NCBI GenBank assembly: GCA_902780235.1
Contig: CACZEL010000020.1
Coordinates: 1-34,427 of the forward strand
Reading direction: 5' to 3'
From: an uncultured Bacteroidales bacterium
Lineage (GTDB): Bacteria > Bacteroidota > Bacteroidia > Bacteroidales > Paludibacteraceae
DNA: 34,427 nt
The notes under the pieces were generated by a model. The model saw nothing but the letters and a program-made list of their open reading frames with translations, did no database searches and had not been told where the DNA came from. Numbering within the stretch: the stretch's first letter is position 1; the number at the start of each line of letters is the position of its first letter. Positions 17,149 to 24,461 of the stretch are shown one piece after another. The position numbers and the translations under genes are program-made.

Positions 17149-17231
17149 GGCTTGCGGAGCGGGCAGGGCGGTATTGTCTATCCGCCAAGCTTGAGCGGAT
17201 TCAAGAGAGAATACCGCACGCTCCGCAAGCC
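17149..17231. repeat. Long hairpin, core family copy 2
   Basis: Outer arms GGCTTGCGGAGCG (17149-17161) and its complement (17219-17231), 13 bp perfect; middle arms GCGGTATT (17168-17175) and AATACCGC (17210-17217); inner ATCCGC/GCGGAT (17180-17200). Core TCTATCCGCCAAG at 17177-17189. Confidence 0.85.
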
Positions 17232-17338
17232 AGGAATGTCATATCGCGGAGATATGACAGCGAGGGGCTAATCTGCCTATGCCCGAGCCACCTAACGCAG
17301 CAAAGGTAATTAAAAAAGATGAAAAAACGCGCGCGGGC

Positions 17339-17369
17339 TTGCATAAATCAAAAAAATGTAGTATCTTTG
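17339..17369 (+). promoter_or_regulatory. Promoter of the glycosyltransferase gene
   Basis: TTG (17339-17341) and TATCTTTG (17362-17369), spacer 20 with an A tract. The upstream GCGGGCTTGC context is shared with the lepA promoter, as the right end of a dispersed element. Confidence 0.85.
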
Positions 17370-17386
17370 CAGCCGAAATAATAAAT

Positions 17387-17415
17387 TTGGAATCATAAAT
17401 CATCAATTTGAAATG
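17387..17415. repeat. Heptameric array ending in the glycosyltransferase start
   Basis: Four units: TTGGAAT, CATAAAT, CATCAAT and TTGAAAT; the last two bases of unit four with the next base give the usable ATG at 17413 region. Confidence 0.75.
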
Positions 17416-18381
17416 GATATTTCAATAATCGTGCCTCTGTATAATGAGGCGGAGTCGTTGCCGCATTTGTATGAATGGATCGCACGCGTGATGAAGGAGA
17501 ATAAGTTTTCCTACGAGGTTATTTTTGTCAATGACGGCAGTACGGACACGTCGTGGGACGTGATCCGTAATTTACAAAGGGACAATGTACAAGGTACAAA
17601 GGATAGTACCGTGCGTGGCATTTGTTTCCGTCGTAACTATGGCAAGTCGGCGGCGTTGTACTGCGGATTCAAGGCGGCGCAGGGCGATGTGGTGATCACG
17701 ATGGATGCCGATTTGCAGGACAGCCCGGACGAGATCCCCGAACTCTATCGGATGATCAAAGAGGACGGGTATGACCTCGTGAGCGGTTGGAAGCAGAAGC
17801 GGTACGATAACAAGTTGACCAAGAACCTGCCGTCCAAGTTGTTCAATGCTACGGCTCGTCGCGTGACGGGTATTCAGTTGCACGACATGAACTGCGGTCT
17901 GAAGGCTTATCGTCAAGAGGTAGTGAAGAATATCGAGGTGTTTAGCGAGATGCACCGTTATATTCCATTCCTCGCCAAGAACGCCGGTTTTACCAAGATC
18001 GGCGAGAAAGTGGTACAGCACCGCAAACGTGAGTTCGGTACGTCCAAGTTCGGTCTCAACCGCTTTGTGAACGGCTACCTCGACTTGATGACCTTGTGGT
18101 TCTTGAATAAGTTCGGCAAACAGCCTATGCATTTCTTCGGTCTGGTGGGAAGCCTGATGTTCTTCATCGGTTTCATCGCCGTGATCGTGGTAGGCAGCAT
18201 GAAGCTCTATGCGCTGTCGCATGGCGTGCAGGCGATGTTGGTCGGCGTCAATCCGTACTTCCATATTTCGATCCTAATGATGATTCTCGGATGTATGCTG
18301 TTCCTCGCCGGTTTCCTTGCCGAACTCATCATCCGCAACAGCCCGAGTCGTAACGATTATTTGATTAAAGAGGAGATCTGA
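17413..18381 (+). CDS. Family 2 glycosyltransferase with two C-terminal membrane helices
   Basis: Polyprenyl-phosphate glycosyltransferase of the dolichol-phosphate-mannose-synthase/ArnC type, 322 residues. The GT-A domain shows ISIIVPLYNEAESLP, FVNDGSTDTSW and the metal-binding TMDADLQDSPDE, then NCGLKAYR. Two hydrophobic helices (about 238-265 and 277-303) anchor it in the inner membrane. It probably loads a sugar on undecaprenyl phosphate for surface glycan modification. Residues about 53-66 (NLQRDNVQGTKDST) are encoded by an in-frame heptameric array and make the loop before RRNYGKSAAL longer than I expect for the family. The ATG is formed by the end of another heptameric array. Its stop overlaps the next start (TGATG). 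Confidence 0.92.
   Translation: MDISIIVPLYNEAESLPHLYEWIARVMKENKFSYEVIFVNDGSTDTSWDVIRNLQRDNVQGTKDSTVRGICFRRNYGKSAALYCGFKAAQGDVVITMDADLQDSPDEIPELYRMIKEDGYDLVSGWKQKRYDNKLTKNLPSKLFNATARRVTGIQLHDMNCGLKAYRQEVVKNIEVFSEMHRYIPFLAKNAGFTKIGEKVVQHRKREFGTSKFGLNRFVNGYLDLMTLWFLNKFGKQPMHFFGLVGSLMFFIGFIAVIVVGSMKLYALSHGVQAMLVGVNPYFHISILMMILGCMLFLAGFLAELIIRNSPSRNDYLIKEEI
17571..17606. repeat. In-frame array inside the glycosyltransferase gene
   Basis: Five units around GGTACAA, one of them eight bases long. Shares GTACAAGGTACAAAGGA with the glmS array. It encodes NLQRDNVQGTKD. Confidence 0.8.
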
Positions 18382-19604
18382 TGGCAAACGAGTTAGCGGA
18401 TCAAGTGAATACGATAGAGCGGTCTTTGGGCGAATGTATGATAGAGACCGCTTCGACTGTTATTCGTATGTGGCTCAACGAGTTGGGAGATAATAATCCT
18501 TACGAAGAAGCGCTGCAGACGATTCGTAAGACGTATCATGATTTGTTTGTTACTTGGCTGAATGTAGATGATCCGAAAGCGGAGAAAGCGCTCAATAAAG
18601 TGACGGGCGATGCCTATCAGTTGGCTGATGCCGTGTATGCGGATATCCGTCTCAAACGCGGTCTGTCGCCGCAGATGCACGGGTTCAGCAGACAGTCTCC
18701 GGACTCGATCTTGCACTATTTTGAGAATTGTATTCAGTTGCAGCCGGAGGATCTGGAATGGTTGCACGACGCGATGAACAGCGAGGAGCAAGCCTCGTCG
18801 GCTCTGATCGCCATCATGGCGCTGACACGAAATCTTCGTGAGTGCTTCTCGATCGACGCTTTCATCACGCTCATCGAAGGCATGACCTCGCAGAACGAAG
18901 TGGTCGCCGACCTATGTACCACGAACGTGATCACGCTACTCATCCATTACGATATCCGTATCGATTTCTTCCCGCAGATTCAGGAAGCTTTCCTCAATGC
19001 GCTCACCGCGATAGGCGAAGGGGATCATGTGTTCGAAGTGCTATGCGCCTTCGTGGACTGCTCCAAGAAAGCATGGTTGGAGGATTTTGCGATGGGCATG
19101 GTGCCGTTCAGTTGGATGCCGCCGGAGGTGCAGAAACTGGTGGAGATGGCGAACATGCGCGACTCCGTGGACTTGCTGCAGGAGTGGGCACCGAAGGAGG
19201 AAACGAAATACATGGAGGAGCTGGTGAATAACCTGCCGGATACGTGGTTGTACGAGGTGCTGGTGAACGGAAACGAGGCAAAAGAGAATACCTTGGCGTT
19301 TGTCGGGCTCCAATGCGGCTACCGCGATATGATGTGGAATCATCCTGAGTTAGGCGAACGGGTCTATCGCGATCTCTTGCGCAAAGGTTCGGACAAACCA
19401 CAGGACTACGTCAATTATGCGCATTGTCTGCTGCTCAAAGGCGATCGAATGATGGCGTATGAGAACTACAAGCAAGCCCGTCAGTTATGCGGCTCGTTGC
19501 GCGATTTCTATGATCTCTTCCGTCCCGATAGACGCGCGCTCGTTGAGCATGGCGTACCTTTAGACTACGTCTATGCGTTAGAAGATAATTTGGTGGTAGG
19601 CTAA
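18381..19604 (+). CDS. Hypothetical protein with TPR-like C-terminus
   Basis: A 407-residue protein that I do not recognise. It is mostly predicted helical, acidic and rich in leucine and methionine, without signal peptide or membrane helices. The last 70 residues (DYVNYAHCLLLKGDRMMAYENYKQARQL) look like one or two tetratricopeptide helices pairs. It starts on the last base of the glycosyltransferase stop with a good AGGAG ribosome site at 18371-18375, so it is coupled to that gene. A perfect 8-bp hairpin directly follows its stop. A scaffolding or helper role with the glycosyltransferase is only guesswork. Confidence 0.7.
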   Translation: MANELADQVNTIERSLGECMIETASTVIRMWLNELGDNNPYEEALQTIRKTYHDLFVTWLNVDDPKAEKALNKVTGDAYQLADAVYADIRLKRGLSPQMHGFSRQSPDSILHYFENCIQLQPEDLEWLHDAMNSEEQASSALIAIMALTRNLRECFSIDAFITLIEGMTSQNEVVADLCTTNVITLLIHYDIRIDFFPQIQEAFLNALTAIGEGDHVFEVLCAFVDCSKKAWLEDFAMGMVPFSWMPPEVQKLVEMANMRDSVDLLQEWAPKEETKYMEELVNNLPDTWLYEVLVNGNEAKENTLAFVGLQCGYRDMMWNHPELGERVYRDLLRKGSDKPQDYVNYAHCLLLKGDRMMAYENYKQARQLCGSLRDFYDLFRPDRRALVEHGVPLDYVYALEDNLVVG

Positions 19605-19605
19605 C

Positions 19606-19626
19606 GTGTTTATTATAAATAAACAC
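19606..19626. terminator. Bidirectional hairpin between convergent genes
   Basis: GTGTTTAT (19606-19613) and ATAAACAC (19619-19626) pair perfectly around TATAA. It sits between the ends of the 18381 gene and the PagL-like gene and can serve both strands, though it lacks a clean T tract. Confidence 0.55.
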
Positions 19627-20842
19627 CTAATCCGAAGGCAACGAATTCCACTTTCGTCAAGTGGGCTTTCATCACAGCATGTACGAACAGATGATAGGGC
19701 AGGCGGTACCGCAATGCTACTTGGGTGTATAACCAGCCGTCCGGATAGCCCGCGCTACCTGCATTCAGCAGGTCGTATTGATAGAAAATACCTTTCTTCG
19801 TTTTGTCTCCTTCGCGGTTCTTGATCGGGTCGTACAGATAGACGCCGAAATGGAAACCGGCGGTCAGATGCCCCATCACGAACTCGGGTTGTACACTCAC
19901 TCCGACGCGCCAACAATCCTTCATCGTCGCGCCTGTCAGGTCGGTCTTGCCGAACTTCGTCGGACGGTCGATATACGCGCCATCGTAGAACGCGTCGATA
20001 CCTCCTCCGAGACGGAAAATACGATGGGCACGCCAGTATGCGGCTACCTGCATCTCGCCGCAGAAGAAGGTCTGCTTGTCCTTATAATAGACCTGTCGCG
20101 GTGCACCCGAGAAAGCGAACTCGATCTCGCAATGCTTAGCCCGCAGTTTGTCAAAACTATACTCCTTGGTCGTCCGCTCGTCTGAGTTCTGACTGCTGGT
20201 TTCTGACGGCTGATAGCGTACTGCCAACTCACCGCCGAAAATGTTATAACCTGAATTCGGCTGTTGAATACTACCGTTACTCATGTGGTACCAACCGGCC
20301 GTCAGACCAACCGTCCAGCCTTTTTGAATCGGGAAATAGAAATAGAGCGCCTCGGGGAAATAGTAGTTGAAGACCGAACCGACCGAGCGGTTGATGTTCG
20401 GCGCTTGCAGGATCTCATATTGCTGTTCCGGCGTCGCCGTATTGAAATAGGTCTTGGTGATGAACGAGCAGCCGATACCCGGACGCAGACCCAACTCGAA
20501 ATGTGTACTCTTATATAGAGGTATCTCCGCGAACGCGTAAGGCGCGAGGGCGTGACCCATGATGTCGGCGCTGCCGAACTTCTCGCAGTTCAGCTTCCAA
20601 TAACTGAGCGCTACACCTACGCGGGCGTTGTTCCACTCCTGCAAGGACTGCCATTTGGGCGCAAAAGTAACGGCAAACTCACCGCCGGCAGCAGGGATCC
20701 AATGCCCCTTCTGACCCATCATCACATCCACTTTGCCATCGGGCATGATCATTCCTGCACGGAGCGAAAGACGATAGTCCACCTCCAGCGCGTAGGCCGT
20801 AAAAGTGCCTAAAAGAAATAGCGTTACAAAAATTTTTCTCAT
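19613..20842 (-). CDS. PagL-like outer-membrane protein (putative lipid A deacylase)
   Basis: A 409-residue exported protein with signal peptide MRKIFVTLFLLGTFTAYA and many alternating hydrophobic strands, as in an outer-membrane beta-barrel. GWYHMSNGSIQQPNSGYN (His186, Ser188) matches the HXSNG catalytic stretch of PagL acyloxyacyl hydrolases, which remove an acyl chain from lipid A. It is about twice the length of classical PagL, with a C-terminal half that looks like a further barrel or repeat. I start it at 20842 because the signal peptide begins there; an in-frame ATG at 20881 only adds a non-signal prefix overlapping the murC promoter. Residues 211-221 come from a heptameric array. It diverges from murC. 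Confidence 0.72.
   Translation of the reverse strand: MRKIFVTLFLLGTFTAYALEVDYRLSLRAGMIMPDGKVDVMMGQKGHWIPAAGGEFAVTFAPKWQSLQEWNNARVGVALSYWKLNCEKFGSADIMGHALAPYAFAEIPLYKSTHFELGLRPGIGCSFITKTYFNTATPEQQYEILQAPNINRSVGSVFNYYFPEALYFYFPIQKGWTVGLTAGWYHMSNGSIQQPNSGYNIFGGELAVRYQPSETSSQNSDERTTKEYSFDKLRAKHCEIEFAFSGAPRQVYYKDKQTFFCGEMQVAAYWRAHRIFRLGGGIDAFYDGAYIDRPTKFGKTDLTGATMKDCWRVGVSVQPEFVMGHLTAGFHFGVYLYDPIKNREGDKTKKGIFYQYDLLNAGSAGYPDGWLYTQVALRYRLPYHLFVHAVMKAHLTKVEFVAFGLGVYL
20178..20212. repeat. Heptameric array inside the PagL-like gene
   Basis: Five units ending in CTG on the plus strand (such as AGTTCTG, GTTTCTG). Coding-strand product is SETSSQNSDE, a polar loop. Confidence 0.75.
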
Positions 20843-20868
20843 TTCGGGCACAAAATTAGTAAAATATT

Positions 20869-20898
20869 TTGATATATCCAAATTTTTTTGTAACTTTG
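20869..20898 (+). promoter_or_regulatory. murC promoter (-33/-7)
   Basis: TTG (20869-20871) and TAACTTTG (20891-20898), spacer 19. It serves murC-ftsQAZ and lies between the two divergent gene starts. Confidence 0.8.
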
Positions 20899-20923
20899 CG
20901 CCCGATTTGTGTATTTACACTTT

Positions 20924-22327
20924 ATGATTAAACAGAGCGACATACAAAATCTCTTCTTTTTGGGTATCGGAGGCATTGGAATGAGTGCCTTGGCGCGTTA
21001 TTTTCATCATCAGGGTTTTCCGGTAGCCGGCTACGACCGTACGCCTTCTGATCTGACGCGTGAGTTGGAGCAGGAGGGTATCATCATCACGTACGACGAT
21101 GACCCGGATACGGTTCGTCTGGCGCCTTTCTCCAAGCAGCACACGCTCGTTGTACGTACGCCTGCTGTGCCGGAGGACAGTGTGATCTATACCTATCTGC
21201 GTGAGCAGGGTTTCGATATCCGTAAGCGTGCCGAGGTCTTGGGTCTTGTGACGCGGCAGATGAAAGCGCTGTGTGTGGCGGGTACGCATGGTAAGACGAC
21301 GACCAGCACCATGTTGGCGCATTTGCTTTATCAATCGGAGTTGAGCACCAACGCTTTCCTTGGCGGCATCAGCATGAACTACGGCACGAACCTGCTGCTG
21401 GATAAGAACAGCCCCTTCGTGGTGGTGGAAGCCGATGAGTACGACCGCTCGTTTCATCATCTGACGCCGTACATGTCGGTTGTGACGGCCGTGGATGCTG
21501 ACCATCTGGATATCTACGGCACGGAGGAGGCCTATCGCGAGGCGTTTGCCCATTATACGAGCCTCATCTCTACCGCCCTTGTCATGAAGCACGGTATCGC
21601 CTTGCAACCCAAGCTCAAGAAAGGCTGTAAGTTGTACACCTATGGTGTTGTGACGTCATTACGTCATGACGAGATGACGACATCCAAACCCGATTTCTAC
21701 GCCGACAATATTGTCGTGAACAAGGGGCAGATCCATTTTGATTTTCATACGCCGACTGAGACGATCGCGGATATGCAGTTAGGCGTGCCCGTGTGGGTGA
21801 ATATAGAGAATGCGGTAGCAGCGATGTCTGTCGCTTGGCTTAATGGCGTGACCGTCAATGAGTTACGGCACGGTATCGCTTCTTTCAAAGGCGTGTTGCG
21901 GCGGTTTAATATCCATGTCAATACGCCGCAGGTCGTTTATATTGATGACTATGCCCACCATCCCGAAGAGATCGCGACGTCCATCGATTCGATTCGGCGT
22001 CTGTATCCCGAACGGCATCTGATCGGCGTCTTCCAACCGCACCTCTATACGCGTACGCGCGATTTTGCGGAAGGATTCAAAAAGGTGCTGGCTACACTCG
22101 ACGAGTGTATCCTGCTGCCTATCTATCCGGCGCGTGAAGAGCCGATCGAAGGGGTTTCCAGCGAGATGCTTGGCGGACAGGTGGTTGAGAAAGCGGACTT
22201 GATCGCTGAGTTAAAGAAGCGAATAGCCAACAGCCAACAGCCGGTAGTTGTTCTAACCGTCGGTGCCGGTGACATCGATCGCCTTGTGCCGCAAGTCACG
22301 AAGGCACTGAAAAATTGTAAATTGTAA
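20924..22327 (+). CDS. murC: UDP-N-acetylmuramate--L-alanine ligase
   Basis: Adds L-alanine to UDP-MurNAc, the first peptide step of peptidoglycan precursor synthesis in the cytoplasm. The 467-residue protein shows FLGIGGIGMSALA at the N-terminus, the ATP site GTHGKTTT (residues about 120-127), EADEYDRSF, and DDYAHHPEEI in the C-terminal ligase domain. I use ATG 20924; a GTG at 20909 is too close to the -7 box. Residues 242-254 (VVTSLRHDEMTTS) are encoded by four octamers and lengthen the loop before PDFYADNI compared with the family. Near the C-terminus three heptamers encode ANSQQP. The stop lies inside a further array that runs to ftsQ. Confidence 0.96.
   Translation: MIKQSDIQNLFFLGIGGIGMSALARYFHHQGFPVAGYDRTPSDLTRELEQEGIIITYDDDPDTVRLAPFSKQHTLVVRTPAVPEDSVIYTYLREQGFDIRKRAEVLGLVTRQMKALCVAGTHGKTTTSTMLAHLLYQSELSTNAFLGGISMNYGTNLLLDKNSPFVVVEADEYDRSFHHLTPYMSVVTAVDADHLDIYGTEEAYREAFAHYTSLISTALVMKHGIALQPKLKKGCKLYTYGVVTSLRHDEMTTSKPDFYADNIVVNKGQIHFDFHTPTETIADMQLGVPVWVNIENAVAAMSVAWLNGVTVNELRHGIASFKGVLRRFNIHVNTPQVVYIDDYAHHPEEIATSIDSIRRLYPERHLIGVFQPHLYTRTRDFAEGFKKVLATLDECILLPIYPAREEPIEGVSSEMLGGQVVEKADLIAELKKRIANSQQPVVVLTVGAGDIDRLVPQVTKALKNCKL
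21650..21681. repeat. Octameric array inside murC
   Basis: Four 8-base units (GTGACGTC, ATTACGTC, ATGACGAG, ATGACGAC). Encodes VVTSLRHDEMTT. The word matches the ATAACGTC units after ftsZ. Confidence 0.75.
22222..22242. repeat. Three heptamers near the murC 3' end
   Basis: AATAGCC followed by two AACAGCC. The same units occur in the ftsA-ftsZ spacer at 24430-24450. Confidence 0.7.
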
Positions 22328-22345
22328 ATTGTACATTGTACATTG
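22314..22345. repeat. Heptameric array joining murC and ftsQ
   Basis: Two ATTGTAA units, two ATTGTAC units and a partial ATTG. The murC stop (22325-22327) is in unit two and the ftsQ TTG start (22343) in the partial unit. Confidence 0.85.
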
Positions 22346-23089
22346 AGTAGGGTTGGATACATAGTATGGAGTTGCATAGGGATCGCCATCATGGTAGGTC
22401 TCTTGGTGGCTGCGACGATGTGGGGCTATCAATCTCGCCCGACCGATGTGCCGTGTTCGGCGCTCGAATATATCATTTCCGATAGCGAGGATCGGTTGTA
22501 CTTGTCGGAGACCGAACTGACGGCGCTGTTGCAGCAGGAGGATATTTATCCGGTCGGACGCAAACTGAATATCGTCTCTTTGCAGCGTATCGAGAACGCG
22601 ATCAAGCGTCATCCGATGGTGCGTACGGCGGAGTGTTACCTGACGCCGCGTCAGGTGGTGCGGATCAAACTGACGCAACGCGTACCTGTGCTGCATGTGC
22701 AGACGGCTTTGGAGAACTATTTCATTGACAGCGACCGGAAGGTGATGCCAGCCCGCAATGCGATACGCGATAAGGTGCTGCTTGTTACCGGTACGGTAGG
22801 TGTACAGACGGCAGCAGGCGTGATGACGGATTTTGCGTTGTGGCTCGAGGACGAACCTTATTGGCAAGAACGGATCCATCATGTGGAGCTCAAATCGCCG
22901 CAGATGGTGTATGTCTATTATCGCGACAACGGCCGGATCGACAAAGCGGTCTTGGGAGCCATGCGTAACTACGATCGCAAACTGCGTAAGTTCCGCACTT
23001 TCCTCCAGAACCGTCCGCCGGAGATTCAAGAGAAGAACTATACCGAATATGACCTCCGTTTTCGAGGTCAGGTTATCGGAAGATACTAA
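22343..23089 (+). CDS. ftsQ: Cell division protein FtsQ
   Basis: Bitopic divisome protein of 248 residues. A short cytoplasmic tail is followed by one membrane helix (about residues 5-25, IVWSCIGIAIMVGLLVAATM) and a periplasmic POTRA-like plus FtsQ domain (YLSETELTALL, IENAIKRHPMVRTAECYL, VRIKLTQRVPVLHV). It links early and late division proteins with FtsB/FtsL. No ATG precedes the helix; the only suitable start is the TTG at 22343, which is formed by the last unit of a heptameric array. Position between murC and ftsA confirms the identity, since sequence conservation of FtsQ is weak. Confidence 0.88.
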   Translation: MSRVGYIVWSCIGIAIMVGLLVAATMWGYQSRPTDVPCSALEYIISDSEDRLYLSETELTALLQQEDIYPVGRKLNIVSLQRIENAIKRHPMVRTAECYLTPRQVVRIKLTQRVPVLHVQTALENYFIDSDRKVMPARNAIRDKVLLVTGTVGVQTAAGVMTDFALWLEDEPYWQERIHHVELKSPQMVYVYYRDNGRIDKAVLGAMRNYDRKLRKFRTFLQNRPPEIQEKNYTEYDLRFRGQVIGRY

Positions 23090-23112
23090 CTAAACTTTAA
23101 CTATTTTCAATT

Positions 23113-24396
23113 ATGGCAAGAAAACAGACAAAAAAAGCGGAAGAGCTTCCTCTGGTGGCATTGGACATGGGAAGCGACAGCGTTCGTGCTTTGGCGGCAC
23201 GGCGTATCGCGCCTGACCTGTTCCAAGTGCTGGGTGTGGAAGAGCGACCGCAGAAACAAGGCAACGTGTGTGTCGAGCAAGGCATCATCACGCAGTCCAG
23301 CAATGCCGGTTATGTGATCGCCGAGATCCTCAAACTGTTAGCGAACCGGATCGGTGAGGTCGAACTGCCGATGGCTTTTATCTCCGTGGGCGGACAGTCC
23401 ATGCAGATAGCGGCCGTCCATTCCCGTCGCGATCAGGCGCGTAAGAAAGAAGTGAGTCAGTCGTTGCTCGACGAGATGGAGCGGGAGTGCAAGCAGAAGA
23501 TCGAACTGCACAACCCCGACGTAGCCGTCTTGGGACTCGTACCTTCGTTCTTCAAGTTGGACGGGGTAGAGCAGGACGAAGTACCGTCGCCCGAACAACG
23601 GGCTGCATTGGTCGAAGCCCATTACACCGCTTTCTGCGGACGTAAGGTGATGGACACCCAGTTGCAGAAAGCGTTCTCGCAGGCCGGTCGGGTCATCGAA
23701 CATTCGTTCGTGCGTCCCGAGGCGCTGCTCTCTACCTTCGCTACCTGCGACGGAAACCATGTGCTGATGAACGGCTGTGCCGTACTCGATTTCGGCGCAC
23801 AGACCACGACCTTCACGGCCTACAAAGGCGGACAGTACCTCATCAACAAGGTCATCCCCAAAGGCGGCTATCATATTACCCGCATGTTGGAGCAGCAAGG
23901 CTTGGATTTCAATACAGCCGAGGTGCTGAAGAAACGTTTTGGCTGCGCCTCTCCGAAATGTCTGGAGAAGGTCGTTCGTCTGCGAATCCCTGCTACGCCC
24001 GAACTCGGAGGGGACTTCGTGATCTCGACGGAGGAATTAGCAGAGGCGATCGAGCTCAAGCTGCAGGAGATCCTCACGCCCGTGATGGAGGAACTGAAGA
24101 AAGTGGAGAATCGTATCTCGACGCTCTATCTCACCGGCGGAGGAAGCATGCTGCAAGGTCTTGCGGAATATATCCAGAGTCAGACGGCGGTGAAGGTGCA
24201 GTATGGTGCGCATAACTTGCTGCTACATCGCGATACGGAGGAGAAATACCTCTCGCCGCAATACACGTCCCTGATCGGAACGATCCTGCTCGGACAGGAT
24301 TTTCGCGATAACCACAAGGACCAATTGGTGCAGAAACCCGGTATCTTTGACCGCTTCAAAGAAAGTACACTCGATATGTTCATTGATCAAGAATAA
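23113..24396 (+). CDS. ftsA: Cell division protein FtsA
   Basis: Actin-like ATPase that ties FtsZ filaments to the membrane, 427 residues. The N-terminus has the phosphate-1 loop LVALDMGSDSVRALAAR; the SHS2/1C region follows (IELHNPDVAVLGL); phosphate-2 is CAVLDFGAQTTTF; the adenosine motif is STLYLTGGGSMLQG near residue 340. The C-terminus (KPGIFDRFKESTLDMFIDQE) may form the amphipathic membrane helix. It lies between ftsQ and ftsZ, the conserved order. A 65-base spacer made of seven heptamers separates it from ftsZ. Confidence 0.95.
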   Translation: MARKQTKKAEELPLVALDMGSDSVRALAARRIAPDLFQVLGVEERPQKQGNVCVEQGIITQSSNAGYVIAEILKLLANRIGEVELPMAFISVGGQSMQIAAVHSRRDQARKKEVSQSLLDEMERECKQKIELHNPDVAVLGLVPSFFKLDGVEQDEVPSPEQRAALVEAHYTAFCGRKVMDTQLQKAFSQAGRVIEHSFVRPEALLSTFATCDGNHVLMNGCAVLDFGAQTTTFTAYKGGQYLINKVIPKGGYHITRMLEQQGLDFNTAEVLKKRFGCASPKCLEKVVRLRIPATPELGGDFVISTEELAEAIELKLQEILTPVMEELKKVENRISTLYLTGGGSMLQGLAEYIQSQTAVKVQYGAHNLLLHRDTEEKYLSPQYTSLIGTILLGQDFRDNHKDQLVQKPGIFDRFKESTLDMFIDQE

Positions 24397-24401
24397 ATAA
24401 C

Positions 24402-24450
24402 GTTAGCTGTTAGCCGTTAGCTTTTAGCCAACAGCCAATAGCCAAAAGCC
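24402..24450. repeat. Seven-heptamer spacer between ftsA and ftsZ
   Basis: Seven exact 7-base units: four of the TTAGC type (GTTAGCT, TTTAGCC) then three of the AGCC type (AACAGCC, AATAGCC, AAAAGCC). Confidence 0.9.
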
Positions 24451-24461
24451 AAAGTAAATCT

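Larger units (their letters stand above)
17022..17370 (+). repeat. Dispersed hairpin-promoter element, copy A
   Basis: Begins ATGACCGGCAT with a CCGGCAT hairpin and GGGCTAAT, then ACGAAG, ATATC and ACAAAAGA, a second hairpin ending GATGTACTTG, and after an extra stretch of about 190 bases an A-rich, GCGGGCTTGC promoter end. Every block has a counterpart in the same order in copy B. Confidence 0.75.
16803..17412. other. 610-base non-coding hairpin-rich region
   Basis: No credible gene is present. The stretch holds at least nine perfect hairpins: GGGCAAT/ATTGCCC (16808-16824), GGCGGCG/CGCCGCC (16842-16865), GCCGACTA/TAGTCGGC (16875-16891), a long one at 16912-16961, CGCGGG/CCCGCG (16983-17002), CCGGCAT/ATGCCGG (17026-17042), ACATCGT/ACGATGT (17096-17112), a long one at 17149-17231, and TGTCATATC/GATATGACA (17237-17259). 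It ends in a promoter. Confidence 0.85.
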
